A stretch of DNA of 64,000 bases. It comes from Mycolicibacter hiberniae. GTDB taxonomy: Bacteria > Actinomycetota > Actinomycetes > Mycobacteriales > Mycobacteriaceae. The notes under the pieces were generated by a model. It had not been told where the DNA came from, did no database searches, and saw only the letters and a program-made list of their open reading frames with translations. Both the position numbers and the translations under genes were made by a program. Of the stretch, positions 37,425 through 46,740 are shown one piece after another (position 1 is the first letter of the stretch; each line of letters starts with the position of its first letter). The stretch spans positions 1,612,001 to 1,676,000 of the forward strand of contig NZ_AP022609.1 of NCBI RefSeq assembly GCF_010729485.1, read 5' to 3'.

Positions 37425-37993
37425 CAGGCCGCCTCCAGCACCGCGACACCGGCGCTGCGCATCGCCGTCAGGGCGGCGGCCGTCGAATCGGGGGTAACCC
37501 CGGCGGTCAGGTGCGGCAGCACCGCGGTGGCAAAGCCCTCACGGACCGCATCTTCGGCGGTGCGGCGCACGCAGTGATCGGTGGCGACGCCGACCAGCTC
37601 GACACTGTCCACATCGTGTTCGCGCAACCAGTCGCCCAACGAACAGCCATGCACGTCGACACCCTCGAAGCCGCTGTAACCCGCGCTGTAGGAACCCTTG
37701 TGGAACACCGCCTCGATACCGGCGGCGCTCAGGGCGGGGTGCAGGGCTGCGCCGGGACTTCCCGCGACGCAGTGCGGCGGCCAAGAGTTCTGGTAGTCGG
37801 GATGCGCGGAGAAGTGCGGCCCCGGATCGATGTGCCAGTCCTGGGTGGCCACCACGTGGGCGTAACGGGTCCGGCCGCTCGGGGTCCGCAGGTAGCGCCT
37901 GATGGCGTCGGCGACCGCGTCGGCTCCGGCCACCGGCAGTGCCCCGTCGGCGCAGAAATCGTTCTGCACGTCGACGATCACCAGCGCCCGCAT
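37424..37993 (-). CDS. pncA: Nicotinamidase / pyrazinamidase
   Basis: Cysteine hydrolase of 189 aa that converts nicotinamide to nicotinate for NAD salvage and activates the drug pyrazinamide. The catalytic triad is D8 (IVDVQNDF), K99 (HKGSYS) and C141 (ATDHCVRRTAEDAV). The metal ligands are D52, H54, H60 (QDWHIDPGPH) and H74 (WPPHC). The histidine equivalent to M. tuberculosis H57, which is lost in M. bovis, is present as H60. The ATG at 37993 lies inside the end of the short upstream gene. Confidence 0.95.
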   Translation of the reverse strand: MRALVIVDVQNDFCADGALPVAGADAVADAIRRYLRTPSGRTRYAHVVATQDWHIDPGPHFSAHPDYQNSWPPHCVAGSPGAALHPALSAAGIEAVFHKGSYSAGYSGFEGVDVHGCSLGDWLREHDVDSVELVGVATDHCVRRTAEDAVREGFATAVLPHLTAGVTPDSTAAALTAMRSAGVAVLEAA

Positions 37994-38178
37994 GCGTCCA
38001 CAGTATCGCCGGCGGCGCAGCAGCTCTCGTCCGCACAGCACCCAGGAGCCCAGGCGACCGCCACACCGTGCAGCCACAGGGTGCGCGGCCGGCGCAGGGC
38101 GAGGAAACCGCCGACCACGACGTAGCCGAGGAACCCAAGGTGCGCTGCGACGATGAGCACCACCGCGATCCGGTACAT
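37978..38178 (-). CDS. Short DUF2784-like membrane protein, probably truncated
   Basis: Frame of 66 aa starting MYRIAVVLIVAAHLGFLGYVV, then FLALRRPRTLWLHGVAVAWAP: this is the N-terminal helix pair of DUF2784 proteins. The rest of that domain, normally about 80 further residues ending near a conserved Tyr-rich C-terminus, is replaced by an unrelated Cys-rich tail (GCCADESCC). Its end overlaps the pncA start by 16 nt. The position is that of Rv2044c, so it may be a shortened ortholog or a decaying gene. Confidence 0.5.
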   Translation of the reverse strand: MYRIAVVLIVAAHLGFLGYVVVGGFLALRRPRTLWLHGVAVAWAPGCCADESCCAAGDTVDACGRW

Positions 38179-38272
38179 CACCGTTTCGCCCTCCGCAGAA
38201 ACCGATCGAGCCATCGAGCCTGTGCGCGTCACGGTACATTGGCGAACACCAACGTGGTCAGGAGCGGATCTG

Positions 38273-38857
38273 ATGACAACCGGCGATTTTGGCCCGAACG
38301 GTCCCGGTTACGGACCTGGTTACGGCTCCAACGGCCCCGGTTACGGGCCGCAGGGGCCCGGTTATGGCCCCGGCTACGGCCAGCCCGGCGGTTACCCGCC
38401 GCCGCAGGCCTGGGGACCCCCGCCCGGTCCGGCGCAGCGGCCGGGTGGCCTGCTCAGACGGTTCTGGGCCCGCGTCCTCGACGGGATGCTGGTGGGCGTC
38501 GTGTCGTTCTTCCTGTCGGTGTTCGTGTTCTCCGACGATTACCCGTTCCTGGTGACCGGCCTGTTCTCCGGGGCGCTGACGTTCGGCTATTTCGTGCTGT
38601 TCGAGGTCACCCAGGGGGCCACCCCGGCCAAGCGGCTGCTGGGTCTGCACGTACGCGGACCGGACGGTGTGTCGAAACCGACGGCTGCCCAGTCGGCCCT
38701 GCGCAACTCGTTCACGTTGCTGGCCGTCGTCCCCTACGTCGGTCCGCTGCTGGCATTCATCGCCTACATCGTGATCGCGGTGACCATCAGCGGCAGTCCG
38801 ACCAAGCAGGGCAAGCACGACGAGCTGGCCGGCGGCACCCGGGTCACCCGGGACTGA
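38273..38857 (+). CDS. RDD-family membrane protein with Gly/Tyr/Pro-rich N-terminus
   Basis: Protein of 194 aa. The first 55 residues are a low-complexity GPGYG/QGPGYG/PPPQ tail, probably cytoplasmic. The RDD domain follows (LLRRFWARVLDGMLVGVVSFFLS, GATPAKRLLGLHVRGPDG, ALRNSFTLLAVVPYVGPL) with three or four membrane helices. AGGAG lies 8 nt before the ATG. RDD proteins are of mixed or unknown role. Convergent with lipT. Confidence 0.85.
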   Translation: MTTGDFGPNGPGYGPGYGSNGPGYGPQGPGYGPGYGQPGGYPPPQAWGPPPGPAQRPGGLLRRFWARVLDGMLVGVVSFFLSVFVFSDDYPFLVTGLFSGALTFGYFVLFEVTQGATPAKRLLGLHVRGPDGVSKPTAAQSALRNSFTLLAVVPYVGPLLAFIAYIVIAVTISGSPTKQGKHDELAGGTRVTRD

Positions 38858-38874
38858 ACTTCCTGCCCGGATGC

Positions 38875-40383
38875 TCAGTGGGCGAGGGTGAAGCCCTGCC
38901 ACGCCTTCCGGCGCTCCGGGGCCGGGTCGTATTCCAGCCGGGTTCTGCGGTCGAACACCATGACCGCGCGCTCGTCGGCGGAGTAGGCCGGCCAGTTCTC
39001 GCCGGGCACCCCCGCCCGGCTGAACGCGCCCCAGCGGCGCTGCACCTGCTTGCTGACCTGAACCGCAGTGCGCCGGTCCGCGCCGGCGGTCAGTAGCCGG
39101 CCGAACCCTCCGCTGCGGTAGATGTCGAACACCGCGAACAACTCGGTGGCGTGCGTGGCGCCCATACCCGACCAGCGCAGCATCCGCGGCGCGTAGTCGT
39201 AGCGGTAGACGTAGGTGGGGGCATGAGCACCGTGGGCCTCGGCGATCTGCCACACCGCTGCATTGAACGCGAAATCGCCGCCGAGCCGCACGCACGCGGA
39301 CCGCTTCGGGTAGTCCGGGTAGGCGGCGATGATGCGTTCGCGCACCGTCGCATCCGTCCCGGCCAGCACTGCCTCGACCGTCGGTTCATCGACCGGCAGC
39401 ATCTTCAGGAACCGGGTGAACAAGCGTCCTTCCTCGGCGTTGCTGCCGACGATGAGCGGAACCCGGTGCGCCGACCCCTGCCGCATCGCCTCCACCGGTT
39501 CCACCGGCAACACGTCGTCGCCACAGACCGGTCCGATGGGGAACGCGCCCAGCATGTCGCGGTTGCCGTCGTCGATCAGCCGGTCCTGGGCGTCCAACAG
39601 CTCAGCCGGCGACACCCGCAGCAGGGCCTGGGCGGCGTCGCCCGGGCGGACTCCCAACAGCGCGGCGAATCGCTCGGCGAACGCCGCGGCGATCTCGGTG
39701 TTGCGCACCAGACCCGCAGCCGGGCTTTCGGCGATGGCCCGGGCGAACAGGCCCTGCGCCGAGGGAACCGCCAGCAAAGTGGCGACGGCGTGTGCGCCCG
39801 CGCTCTCCCCGAAGATGGTGACGCTGTCGGGGTCGCCCCCGAACGTCGCGATGTTCTCCCGGACCCAGCGCAGCGCCAGCACCAGGTCACGCAGGTACAG
39901 GTTGCTGTCCACCGTGACCTCGGGGGTCGACAGCGACGACAGGTCCAGGCAGCCGAGCGCACCCAGGCGGTAGTTGGCCGAGACGTAGACGCAGCCGCGC
40001 CGGGCCAGCGCCGCCCCGTCATAGATCGGGGTGGCCGAACTGCCCAGGATGTAGCCGCCGCCGTGGATGAAGAACATCACCGGCAACGGACCGTCGCCGC
40101 CGTCCTCCGGCGCCACCACGTTGAGCGTCAGGCAGTCCTCACCGGTCGGCTGGAAACGGCCGGGCCCCAGCGCGGTGTACAACCGGCGCTGCGGCGCGCA
40201 GTAGGTGAATCCGTGACAATGGCGAACCCCCGACCACGGCTCGGCCGGTTGTGGCGCCCGGAATCGCAGCGGACCGACCGGCGGGCGGGCATAAGGGATG
40301 GACCGCCATCTGCGCACTCCGTCGCGGGCGAAACCCTCCACCACTCCGGTGGCGATGCTGGCCTGCACAGGGTGGTTATGCAT
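38875..40383 (-). CDS. lipT: Type-B carboxylesterase/lipase (LipT-like)
   Basis: Esterase of 502 aa. The oxyanion hole is in FFIHGGGYILGS (about residue 108), the nucleophile is GESAGAHAVA (about 190), the acid lies in the NAEEGRLF region (about 315), and the His is in the MGATHATELFAVF segment (about 415). No signal peptide is seen. Gene order (pncA, short gene, lipT, lppI) matches Rv2043c-Rv2046. An ACGGTA on the plus strand (a TACCGT -10 on this strand) lies 7 nt upstream of the ATG, suggesting a leaderless mRNA. Confidence 0.88.
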   Translation of the reverse strand: MHNHPVQASIATGVVEGFARDGVRRWRSIPYARPPVGPLRFRAPQPAEPWSGVRHCHGFTYCAPQRRLYTALGPGRFQPTGEDCLTLNVVAPEDGGDGPLPVMFFIHGGGYILGSSATPIYDGAALARRGCVYVSANYRLGALGCLDLSSLSTPEVTVDSNLYLRDLVLALRWVRENIATFGGDPDSVTIFGESAGAHAVATLLAVPSAQGLFARAIAESPAAGLVRNTEIAAAFAERFAALLGVRPGDAAQALLRVSPAELLDAQDRLIDDGNRDMLGAFPIGPVCGDDVLPVEPVEAMRQGSAHRVPLIVGSNAEEGRLFTRFLKMLPVDEPTVEAVLAGTDATVRERIIAAYPDYPKRSACVRLGGDFAFNAAVWQIAEAHGAHAPTYVYRYDYAPRMLRWSGMGATHATELFAVFDIYRSGGFGRLLTAGADRRTAVQVSKQVQRRWGAFSRAGVPGENWPAYSADERAVMVFDRRTRLEYDPAPERRKAWQGFTLAH

Positions 40384-40390
40384 GAGGCGA

Positions 40391-40396
40391 ACGGTA
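40391..40396 (-). promoter_or_regulatory. -10 box of lipT (leaderless)
   Basis: TACCGT on the minus strand, 7 nt before the lipT ATG at 40383. It forms a divergent pair with the lppI box at 40470-40475. Confidence 0.4.
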
Positions 40397-40469
40397 GCGA
40401 ACGCGGCGGCGGTTAGCGAACCTCGACGAAGGAGAGGCGCGGCTGGACCGCCGCTTGAGCAGGGCCGGT

Positions 40470-40475
40470 TAGCCT
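40470..40475 (+). promoter_or_regulatory. -10 box of lppI (leaderless)
   Basis: TAGCCT lies 6 nt before the ATG at 40482, so transcription probably begins at the start codon. Confidence 0.5.
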
Positions 40476-40481
40476 AACGGC

Positions 40482-41180
40482 ATGCGTCGTAGCGGGCTGA
40501 TCGCCGTACTGCTGTTGACCACCGGATGTTCGGGGGCCACCCTGCACGAACCGGAGCCGACGTCGTCTGCGCCGGCCACATCCCGCACCGCTCCGTCGTC
40601 GGCTGCTGCGACGACGACCTCGGCCAAGCCGGTGGGCCCGCCGGCGGCCGGCGCGTCGATCTCCGATGTGATCACCTGGATCGAAACCGCCCGTCCGGTC
40701 GACGCCGCGAGTTTTCACACCGCCATCCGCGACGGCGAGGTGACCGACCTCATCGACGATGTCGCGTTCACGGTGCCGGCCGCGCCGCGGCGCGACACCT
40801 TCTGCATGACCGATTCCAGTTCCGCCGACAGCGCGTTGTCCTGTGTGGTGGACCTGGTGACTCCGACTCCGCAGCCCGACGACATCTACGGCGAGTGGAA
40901 GGGCGGCTGGGTCGATTTCGGCGGCAACACGCTGCGGGTCGGGTCCGCGCACGGCGATCCGGGACGGTTTGTGCACGGGAACGGCGCCGTGCTGCCCGAC
41001 GGCTCGTCGCTGTCCTTCGCCGACTACCGCTGCCGGGCCGACCGGGTCGGGCTGTTCTGCGTCAACTATGCGCACCGCGCGGCGGCACTGATCAGCCCGG
41101 AGGGCATCACCACGTTCGGCTGCCTGCAGTCGGTGCCACCGCCGGCCGACGCCGGCAAGCTGTTCAGCTGTGCCAGCTGA
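40482..41180 (+). CDS. lppI: Lipoprotein (LppI-like)
   Basis: Lipoprotein of 232 aa: short signal RRSGLIAVLLLTTGC with lipobox LTTGC at about residue 16, a Ser/Thr/Pro/Ala-rich linker to about residue 55, and a globular domain with six cysteines (DTFCMTD, ALSCVVD, DYRCRAD, LFCVNY, FGCLQS, LFSCAS), likely disulfide-bonded outside the membrane. Position corresponds to Rv2046. Function unknown. Confidence 0.8.
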   Translation: MRRSGLIAVLLLTTGCSGATLHEPEPTSSAPATSRTAPSSAAATTTSAKPVGPPAAGASISDVITWIETARPVDAASFHTAIRDGEVTDLIDDVAFTVPAAPRRDTFCMTDSSSADSALSCVVDLVTPTPQPDDIYGEWKGGWVDFGGNTLRVGSAHGDPGRFVHGNGAVLPDGSSLSFADYRCRADRVGLFCVNYAHRAAALISPEGITTFGCLQSVPPPADAGKLFSCAS

Positions 41181-41183
41181 GGA

Positions 41184-41522
41184 TCAGCGCCAGCGGTCCG
41201 CTGAGTCGACCGCCTGCAACAGCGTGTCGCACAGCTGGGTCAGCTCCTCGCGGGGCGCGTCTTCACGCAGGGCGGTCGCGATGTCCTCAGCGGCGCACCG
41301 GACCTGGTAGATCCGGTCGGACAGGGCCGTCGCCTCGTCGGCGGAGAGCACCACCGAATCGGGTGCCAGCGCGGTGGTCTTGCCGCTGGCGATCAAGGCG
41401 CGCTGTTCGTAAGCGCGCTGACGGCAGGACTGGCGGCAGTACTGGCGACGGCGCCCGATCCCCGCGTCGCCCACGTCACGACCGCACCATCGGCACGGCT
41501 GGGTGCGGGGACTGCGAGGCAC
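41184..41522 (-). CDS. Small zinc-ribbon-like protein (Rv2049c-like)
   Basis: Protein of 112 aa. The N-terminal half has CRWCGRDV and YCRQSCRQRAYEQR, a Cys4 arrangement likely to bind zinc. The C-terminal half is helical (SDRIYQVRCAAEDIATAL). The position before rbpA corresponds to Rv2049c. It converges on lppI with 3 nt between the stops. Role unknown. Confidence 0.75.
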   Translation of the reverse strand: MPRSPRTQPCRWCGRDVGDAGIGRRRQYCRQSCRQRAYEQRALIASGKTTALAPDSVVLSADEATALSDRIYQVRCAAEDIATALREDAPREELTQLCDTLLQAVDSADRWR

Positions 41523-41589
41523 GGTTGAACACCTTAGTCCGCCGGCGGCGATCCCCCCGGTATCATGAGAGGTCTCGCCACGTGCGCCG

Positions 41590-41615
41590 GGAACTTCGCA
41601 GGGTCCGCTCGCGTT
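41590..41615 (+). promoter_or_regulatory. Candidate SigH/SigE-type promoter of rbpA
   Basis: GGAACT (41590-41595), a 16-nt spacer and CGTT (41612-41615) fit the stress-sigma pattern GGAAY-N16-18-cGTT, about 50 nt upstream of the start. The Streptomyces rbpA gene is known to be under the related sigma R. A TATCAT at 41560-41565 could be a second, housekeeping -10. Confidence 0.5.
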
Positions 41616-41663
41616 GGCAATCCTGAGGCATATTTCACTGAACAGGTTTTAAGGAGAGTGGTC

Positions 41664-41999
41664 ATGGCTGATCGTGTTCTGCGGGGCAGTCGGCTGGGAG
41701 CCGTGAGCTACGAGACCGACCGCAACCACGACCTGGCGCCGCGTCGCATGGCGCGCTACCGCACCGACAACGGTGAGGAGTTCGAGGTTCCCTTCGCCGA
41801 CGACGCGGAGCTCCCCGGTACCTGGATGTGCCGCAACGGCCTGGAAGGCACCCTGCTCGAGGGCGATGCGCCCGAGCCGAAGAAGGTCAAGCCGCCGCGC
41901 ACCCACTGGGACATGCTGCTGGAGCGCCGCTCCGTCGAAGAGCTCGAAGAACTGCTCAAGGAGCGCCTCGACCTGATCAAGACGAAGCGGCGCGGCTGA
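41664..41999 (+). CDS. rbpA: RNA polymerase-binding protein RbpA
   Basis: Actinobacterial transcription factor of 111 aa that binds the sigma subunit and stabilises the open complex. The N-terminal tail and core (DRVLRGSRLGAVSYETDRN, RYRTDNGEEFEVPFADDAELPGTWMCRNGLEG), the basic linker (PEPKKVKPPRTHWDMLLERR) and the C-terminal sigma-interaction helix (SVEELEELLKERLDLIK) are all intact. AAGGAG lies 7 nt before the ATG. Confidence 0.96.
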   Translation: MADRVLRGSRLGAVSYETDRNHDLAPRRMARYRTDNGEEFEVPFADDAELPGTWMCRNGLEGTLLEGDAPEPKKVKPPRTHWDMLLERRSVEELEELLKERLDLIKTKRRG

Positions 42000-42042
42000 G
42001 TCCGCGCCGGCCCGTCGCGGCAGCCCCGGCTGCCGCGATGAT

Positions 42043-42795
42043 CTAGCCCCGGGCGCCCCGCAGCCGGTTCAGCCGGCCGCCGATCCCCCACTGGGCGACC
42101 TTGACCATCGCTTCGCGGATGTTCGAGCCGCTCATCTTCGACACGCCGAGTTCCCGTTCGGTGAACGTGATCGGCACTTCGGTGATGGTGAACCCGTTGT
42201 TGACGGCCCGCCAGGTGAGGTCCACCTGGAAGCAGTACCCCTTGGAATCGACCGCGTCCAGACCGATCTTCTCCAGGACCGACCGGCGGTAGGCCCGGTA
42301 TCCGGCGGTGATGTCGTGGATCCCGACGCCGAGCAGCAGACGCGCATAGGTGTTGGCGGTCTTGGACAGCACCAGCCGGCGCACCGGCCAGTTGCGCACC
42401 GCGCCGCCGTCGACGTAGCGCGAGCCGATTGCCAGGTCAGCGCCCGCGTCGATGGCATCGAGCAACCGGTAGAGCTGTTCGGGCGCATGGCTGCCGTCGG
42501 CGTCCATCTCGACCACCACCTCGTAGTTGCGGTCGAGCGCCCAGGCGAACCCGGCCAGGTAGGCCGCGCCCAGTCCCGCCTTGGAGCTCCGGTGCATCAC
42601 GTGGATGCGGGCGGGATCGGCGGCAGCCCGCTCATCGGCCAGCTTCCCGGTACCGTCCGGACTGCCGTCGTCGACGATCAGGATGTGCACATCGGGGCGA
42701 GCCTGCTGTAGCCGATCGAGGATGATCGGCAGATTCTCCAACTCGTTGTAGGTGGGGATGACCACCAACGTGTGCAGGCTGGGACGCTCATTCAT
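42043..42795 (-). CDS. ppm1: Polyprenol-phosphate mannosyltransferase
   Basis: GT2 glycosyltransferase of 250 aa that makes polyprenol-phosphomannose for lipoarabinomannan and protein O-mannosylation. Motifs are [12 protein letters not shown] (residues 11-22), [25 protein letters not shown] (metal-binding DAD), SRYVDGG, and [20 protein letters not shown]. It lacks the membrane domain; that role is supplied by the upstream Lnt gene, which it overlaps by 8 nt. In M. tuberculosis the two are fused as Rv2051c. Confidence 0.93.
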   Translation of the reverse strand: MNERPSLHTLVVIPTYNELENLPIILDRLQQARPDVHILIVDDGSPDGTGKLADERAAADPARIHVMHRSSKAGLGAAYLAGFAWALDRNYEVVVEMDADGSHAPEQLYRLLDAIDAGADLAIGSRYVDGGAVRNWPVRRLVLSKTANTYARLLLGVGIHDITAGYRAYRRSVLEKIGLDAVDSKGYCFQVDLTWRAVNNGFTITEVPITFTERELGVSKMSGSNIREAMVKVAQWGIGGRLNRLRGARG

Positions 42796-44536
42796 CGGCG
42801 CCGCTCCTCCCGTTCTTCGCATCGGCGCCGGTGCGGCCCCGCTTGAAATGGCGTCGGCCAAACCGATCGCGCATGAAGTTTCCATTTTGCCGTATGCCGG
42901 CCAGCAGGGCAGCAACGGCTGCGCCAACCAGCACCCACTGCAGCGCCGGCCCCCACCGTGTCGCGGGCGTCAGTGCGGTCTTGAGGCGCAGGTGGCCGTC
43001 CAGATAGGCGGGTTCGAAGAAGGCGGTGCGCGCCAGCTCCCGGCCGTCGGGAGCGATCACCGCGCTGATCCCGGTGGTGCCGGCGACCACCACGTAGCGG
43101 TTGTGCTCGACCGCACGGACCCGGGCGAACGCCAGTTGTTGTTCGCTCATCGTCTCGTCGAAGGTGGCGTTGTTGGTGGGCACAGCCAGCATCTGGGCGC
43201 CGGCGAGCACCGACTGACGCGGCGCGCGATCGAAGATCACCTCCCAACAGGTGGCGACCCCGACCGGGACACCGGCGACATGCACCACCCCGTCACCGTG
43301 GCCGGGAACGAAATACCCGGCCCGGTCCGCGTAGCCGGAGAGCCGGCGGAAGAACCCGCGCCACGGCAGGTACTCCCCGAACGGCTGGACGATCCGCTTG
43401 TCGTGGCTGTCCCCCGGGCCGGTGCGCGGATCCCACACCAGCACCGAATTCGACGCCACCGGGTTCTGCGGGCTCCACCCGGCAGCGGCGCGTACGGTGC
43501 CCACCAGGATGGGGGCGTCGATCGCCTGCGCGGCGGCGGTGATCTGCTGGGCGGCGTCGCTGTTGGTCACCGGATCGATGTCGGAGGCGTTCTCCGGCCA
43601 GATGACGAACAGTGGCTGCGGGGCGCGTCCCGCCGCGACATCGTCGGCCAGCCGCAGGGTTTCACGGACGTGGTAGTCCAGCACCTCGCGGCGCTGGGCG
43701 TTGAAGTCCAGCCCGAGCCTGGGCACGTTGCCCTGCACGACGGCCACCGTGATCGCCGGGTCGTCGCCGGCCCCGGCACCGGAACGACGAACGCCGGGCC
43801 ACACCACGACAGCGGTCAGCATCACCAGGCAGATACACAGGCCGGGTACCAGAACCGCCGGTGGGCGCTGGTCGCGACCGGGCGCCGGTGGATTGCGCAC
43901 CCACCGCACGATCTCCATGGTCAGGGCGGTGCCGGCGCATCCGAGCAGCGCCACGCCGGTCGACAGCAGGGGCACCCCGCCGAGGGCGACCAGGGGCAGC
44001 AACGGTCCGGCGGTCTGGCCGTATCCGACTCCGCCCCAAGGGAATCCGCCGAACGGGAAGACCGACTTCGCCCACTCCTGCGCGGCCCACAGCAGCGCGA
44101 ACCAGATCGGCCAACCGGGCAGGGAGCGCACCACGACAGCCGCTGCACCGAACAGCGCGGGAAACAGCGCGCACGTCAGTGCCAGCACCAGCCACGGCAG
44201 CGAGCCGACCAGCCCACCCACCCAGGGAAGCAGCGGCAGATACAGGGCCAGGCCGCACAGCAGGCCGTACCCGAAGCCGCCGGCGACGGTGGTCTCCCGG
44301 CGGATCAGCACCCAGCTCAGCGCGGCGAAGGCCAGGATTGCGGCCCACCACCAGTTCAGCGGAGGAAAGCTGGAGCGCAACAGCATGCCGGCGCCCACCG
44401 CGGCGGCCAACTGCGCCCAGCGGTCCGCGGCGGCGAGGGCCAGCCTTTCGGCCCGGTTCGGTCCGGTCCGGGCGGGTTCCCCACCACCGTGATCGGCGGT
44501 GGGAGCCGACCCGGCCGGTTCGCCGTTCTCAGCCAT
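42788..44536 (-). CDS. lnt: Apolipoprotein N-acyltransferase
   Basis: Membrane enzyme of 582 aa. About six N-terminal helices (from [22 protein letters not shown]) precede a nitrilase-like periplasmic domain. The catalytic Glu is in VIWPENASD, Lys in [16 protein letters not shown], and Cys in [12 protein letters not shown]. It adds a third acyl chain to lipoproteins. The C-terminus ends in a charged tail and overlaps ppm1. It also overlaps the amidohydrolase stop by 8 nt, giving a three-gene coupled operon. Confidence 0.92.
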   Translation of the reverse strand: MAENGEPAGSAPTADHGGGEPARTGPNRAERLALAAADRWAQLAAAVGAGMLLRSSFPPLNWWWAAILAFAALSWVLIRRETTVAGGFGYGLLCGLALYLPLLPWVGGLVGSLPWLVLALTCALFPALFGAAAVVVRSLPGWPIWFALLWAAQEWAKSVFPFGGFPWGGVGYGQTAGPLLPLVALGGVPLLSTGVALLGCAGTALTMEIVRWVRNPPAPGRDQRPPAVLVPGLCICLVMLTAVVVWPGVRRSGAGAGDDPAITVAVVQGNVPRLGLDFNAQRREVLDYHVRETLRLADDVAAGRAPQPLFVIWPENASDIDPVTNSDAAQQITAAAQAIDAPILVGTVRAAAGWSPQNPVASNSVLVWDPRTGPGDSHDKRIVQPFGEYLPWRGFFRRLSGYADRAGYFVPGHGDGVVHVAGVPVGVATCWEVIFDRAPRQSVLAGAQMLAVPTNNATFDETMSEQQLAFARVRAVEHNRYVVVAGTTGISAVIAPDGRELARTAFFEPAYLDGHLRLKTALTPATRWGPALQWVLVGAAVAALLAGIRQNGNFMRDRFGRRHFKRGRTGADAKNGRSGADE

Positions 44537-46136
44537 ACAGAACCACCCCGCGGTGGACCGTGCGACGGCATCGGGGGCTGGCTCCGGCGTCGAGCACCGG
44601 CAACGCGGGCACCCGCGCGCGGGGATCGGTCGACCATCGCTGGACGGTGTCGCGGGGCGCCTGCACGGCCAGCCTGCCCGTCTCCCAGACCGCGTAGGAC
44701 GCCGGCGCTCCGGGGACCAAGGTGCCGGTGATGCCGTCGTTGACACCGGCGGCCCGCCAGCCGCCGCGAGTCGAGGCGCCGAATGCCGCCCGCATCGAAA
44801 TCGCGCTGCCCGGCGTGCGATGGTGCGCAGCGGCGCGCACCGCGGCCCAGGGATCCAGGCCGGTGACCGGGCTGTCGGAACCGAACGCGAGGGGCACGCC
44901 TTGGGATGCTAACAGCGCGAAAGGGTTCAGCCCGGCGGCTCGCTCGGCGCCCAGGCGCTGGGCGTACATGCCGTCCGCGCCGCCCCAGCGCGCGTCGAAA
45001 GCCGGTTGCATGCTCGCGATCACGCCCCAGGCGCCCAGCTTGGCGGCCTGCTCGGCGCTGACCATCTCCAGGTGCTCCAGCCGATGGCCGCAGCGGGCGA
45101 CCGCAGCCACCCCGTACCGGTCCACCACCTGCTCCAGCGCGGCCACCACCGAGGACACCGCGGCGTCGCCGATGACGTGGAACCCGGCGGTGACGCCGGC
45201 TTCGGTACAGGCCCGCAGGTGTGCGGTGACCGCGTCGGCGTCCAGATGGCGCACCCCGGTGCAGCCGGGGGCATCGGCGTAGGGCTCATGCAGCCAGGCG
45301 GTGCGCGAGCCCAGGGCGCCGTCGACGAAAAGGTCGCCGCCGAGCCCGCGAGCGCCGGTGTCGGCGATCAGCTCGCGCGCCCGATCGGCGCTGCGGACCG
45401 CTTCGCCCCAGTAGCCGATGACTTCGACGCCGCTGCCGTTGTCGCACACGGCTCGCAACTCGCGCCAGTCGTCGGCGCCGCCGATGTCCGGGCCGGCGCA
45501 CTCGTGAACCGCGACGACCCCGGCCGCGGCGGCGGCAGCCAGCGCCGCCGCCCGGGCTTCGGCGCGTTGCGCGGCGGTGAGCAACCGTCCCGACGCGGCC
45601 CGGACCCGATGGTGGGCATCACCGGTCAGCGGCGCAGCCGGATCGGCCGTGCTCGACGGCACCAGGTTGCGCAGCGCGGTGGATGCCAGCGCCGAGTGGA
45701 CGTCCGCCCGCGACAGGTAGGCCGGCCGGTCCCCCACCGCGGCGTCGATGGCGGCGGTGTCGGGGACCCGGGCGTCCGGCCAGCCGGATTCGTCCCAGCC
45801 GTGTCCGCGGATCGGCTCCCCGGGGTGGGCGGCGGCGTAGTCGGCGATCAGTTGCAGGCAGTGCTGCGCCGAGGTTGCCGGCCGAAGATCCAGCCCGACA
45901 TGGCACAGCCCGGTCTCGGTGAGGTGCACGTGGCTGTCGACGAACGCCGGGGTGACCAATGCACCGTCGAGTTCGACCACCTCGGCCTGCGGGAACTGTT
46001 CCCGACCGAGCTCGTCGCTGCCCAGCCAGACCACCAGCTCGCCGCGGACTGCCATCGCGGTGGCCTCCGGGTGACTCGGACTGTGGATCCGCCCGCCGAG
46101 CAGCAAGGAGGTGGGACTGCCGTTCACAACGCTCAC
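44529..46136 (-). CDS. Amidohydrolase family protein (YtcJ-like)
   Basis: Metal-dependent hydrolase of 535 aa in the amidohydrolase-3 branch: [17 protein letters not shown] (HxH metal site, about residue 67), [11 protein letters not shown], a C-terminal [25 protein letters not shown] (catalytic Asp) and the composite beta-sandwich ends. GTG start. Position matches Rv2052c, first in the operon with lnt and ppm1. The substrate is unknown. Confidence 0.85.
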   Translation of the reverse strand: MSVVNGSPTSLLLGGRIHSPSHPEATAMAVRGELVVWLGSDELGREQFPQAEVVELDGALVTPAFVDSHVHLTETGLCHVGLDLRPATSAQHCLQLIADYAAAHPGEPIRGHGWDESGWPDARVPDTAAIDAAVGDRPAYLSRADVHSALASTALRNLVPSSTADPAAPLTGDAHHRVRAASGRLLTAAQRAEARAAALAAAAAAGVVAVHECAGPDIGGADDWRELRAVCDNGSGVEVIGYWGEAVRSADRARELIADTGARGLGGDLFVDGALGSRTAWLHEPYADAPGCTGVRHLDADAVTAHLRACTEAGVTAGFHVIGDAAVSSVVAALEQVVDRYGVAAVARCGHRLEHLEMVSAEQAAKLGAWGVIASMQPAFDARWGGADGMYAQRLGAERAAGLNPFALLASQGVPLAFGSDSPVTGLDPWAAVRAAAHHRTPGSAISMRAAFGASTRGGWRAAGVNDGITGTLVPGAPASYAVWETGRLAVQAPRDTVQRWSTDPRARVPALPVLDAGASPRCRRTVHRGVVLYG

Positions 46137-46170
46137 GTCGTAGAACGTACGGGTTGAGGTGGCCGGCGGA

Positions 46171-46665
46171 TCAGGCGACCGGAAGGGCCCGCCCGCCGGT
46201 GTCGGTGACGTCGACGAATTGGGCGTCGATGTACTCGCCGTCGATGTAGTCGCCGGTGCGCCGGCTGCGGTACCACTGCCGCCCGACGGTGGCCGCGGCC
46301 ACCAGCGGGGCGTGCCGGCCCAGTGCCGTGGCGGCCACCGTGCCCAACAGCGGGCGTGCGGCCGCCCGGGTCGGGGGTGCCAGCAGCAGCATGCCGGCCA
46401 GCGTGGTCACCGGCCCCGGGACCAGCACCAGCATGGTGCCGGCGGTCACCAGCCCGCTGTCGGCGAGCACGCCCGGGACGGCGGGCCGGCGCAGCCGGCG
46501 GAGCTGACGCTTGACCTGCGCGGTGGCCAGCACCAGTCCGGCCAAGCCGGTGGCGGCCAGCAGCAATGCCGTCCAGCCGAAGCCCAACGCCCAGATCATC
46601 GCGGCGATCACCGCAACCTCGACCAGGACGTAGAGACCGCAGATCCGCAGCACAGCGCTCATCAT
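46171..46665 (-). CDS. fxsA: FxsA-family membrane protein
   Basis: Protein of 164 aa with an N-terminal pair of helices (RICGLYVLVEVAVIAAMIWALGFGWTALLLAATGLAG), the FxsA loop and a further helix pair (ADSGLVTAGTMLVLVPGPVTTLAGMLLLAPPTRAA), then a soluble tail. Overexpressed E. coli FxsA sequesters the F exclusion protein PifA; the role here is unknown. Two adjacent ATGs (46665, 46662) are possible. Corresponds to Rv2053c. Confidence 0.87.
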   Translation of the reverse strand: MMSAVLRICGLYVLVEVAVIAAMIWALGFGWTALLLAATGLAGLVLATAQVKRQLRRLRRPAVPGVLADSGLVTAGTMLVLVPGPVTTLAGMLLLAPPTRAAARPLLGTVAATALGRHAPLVAAATVGRQWYRSRRTGDYIDGEYIDAQFVDVTDTGGRALPVA

Positions 46666-46740
46666 GACTGTCCAACGTCGCAGACGCCCGGGGGGTTCCA
46701 ACCCGCCGCGGGGACATGCCGTGACGGCAATACTGATGCG

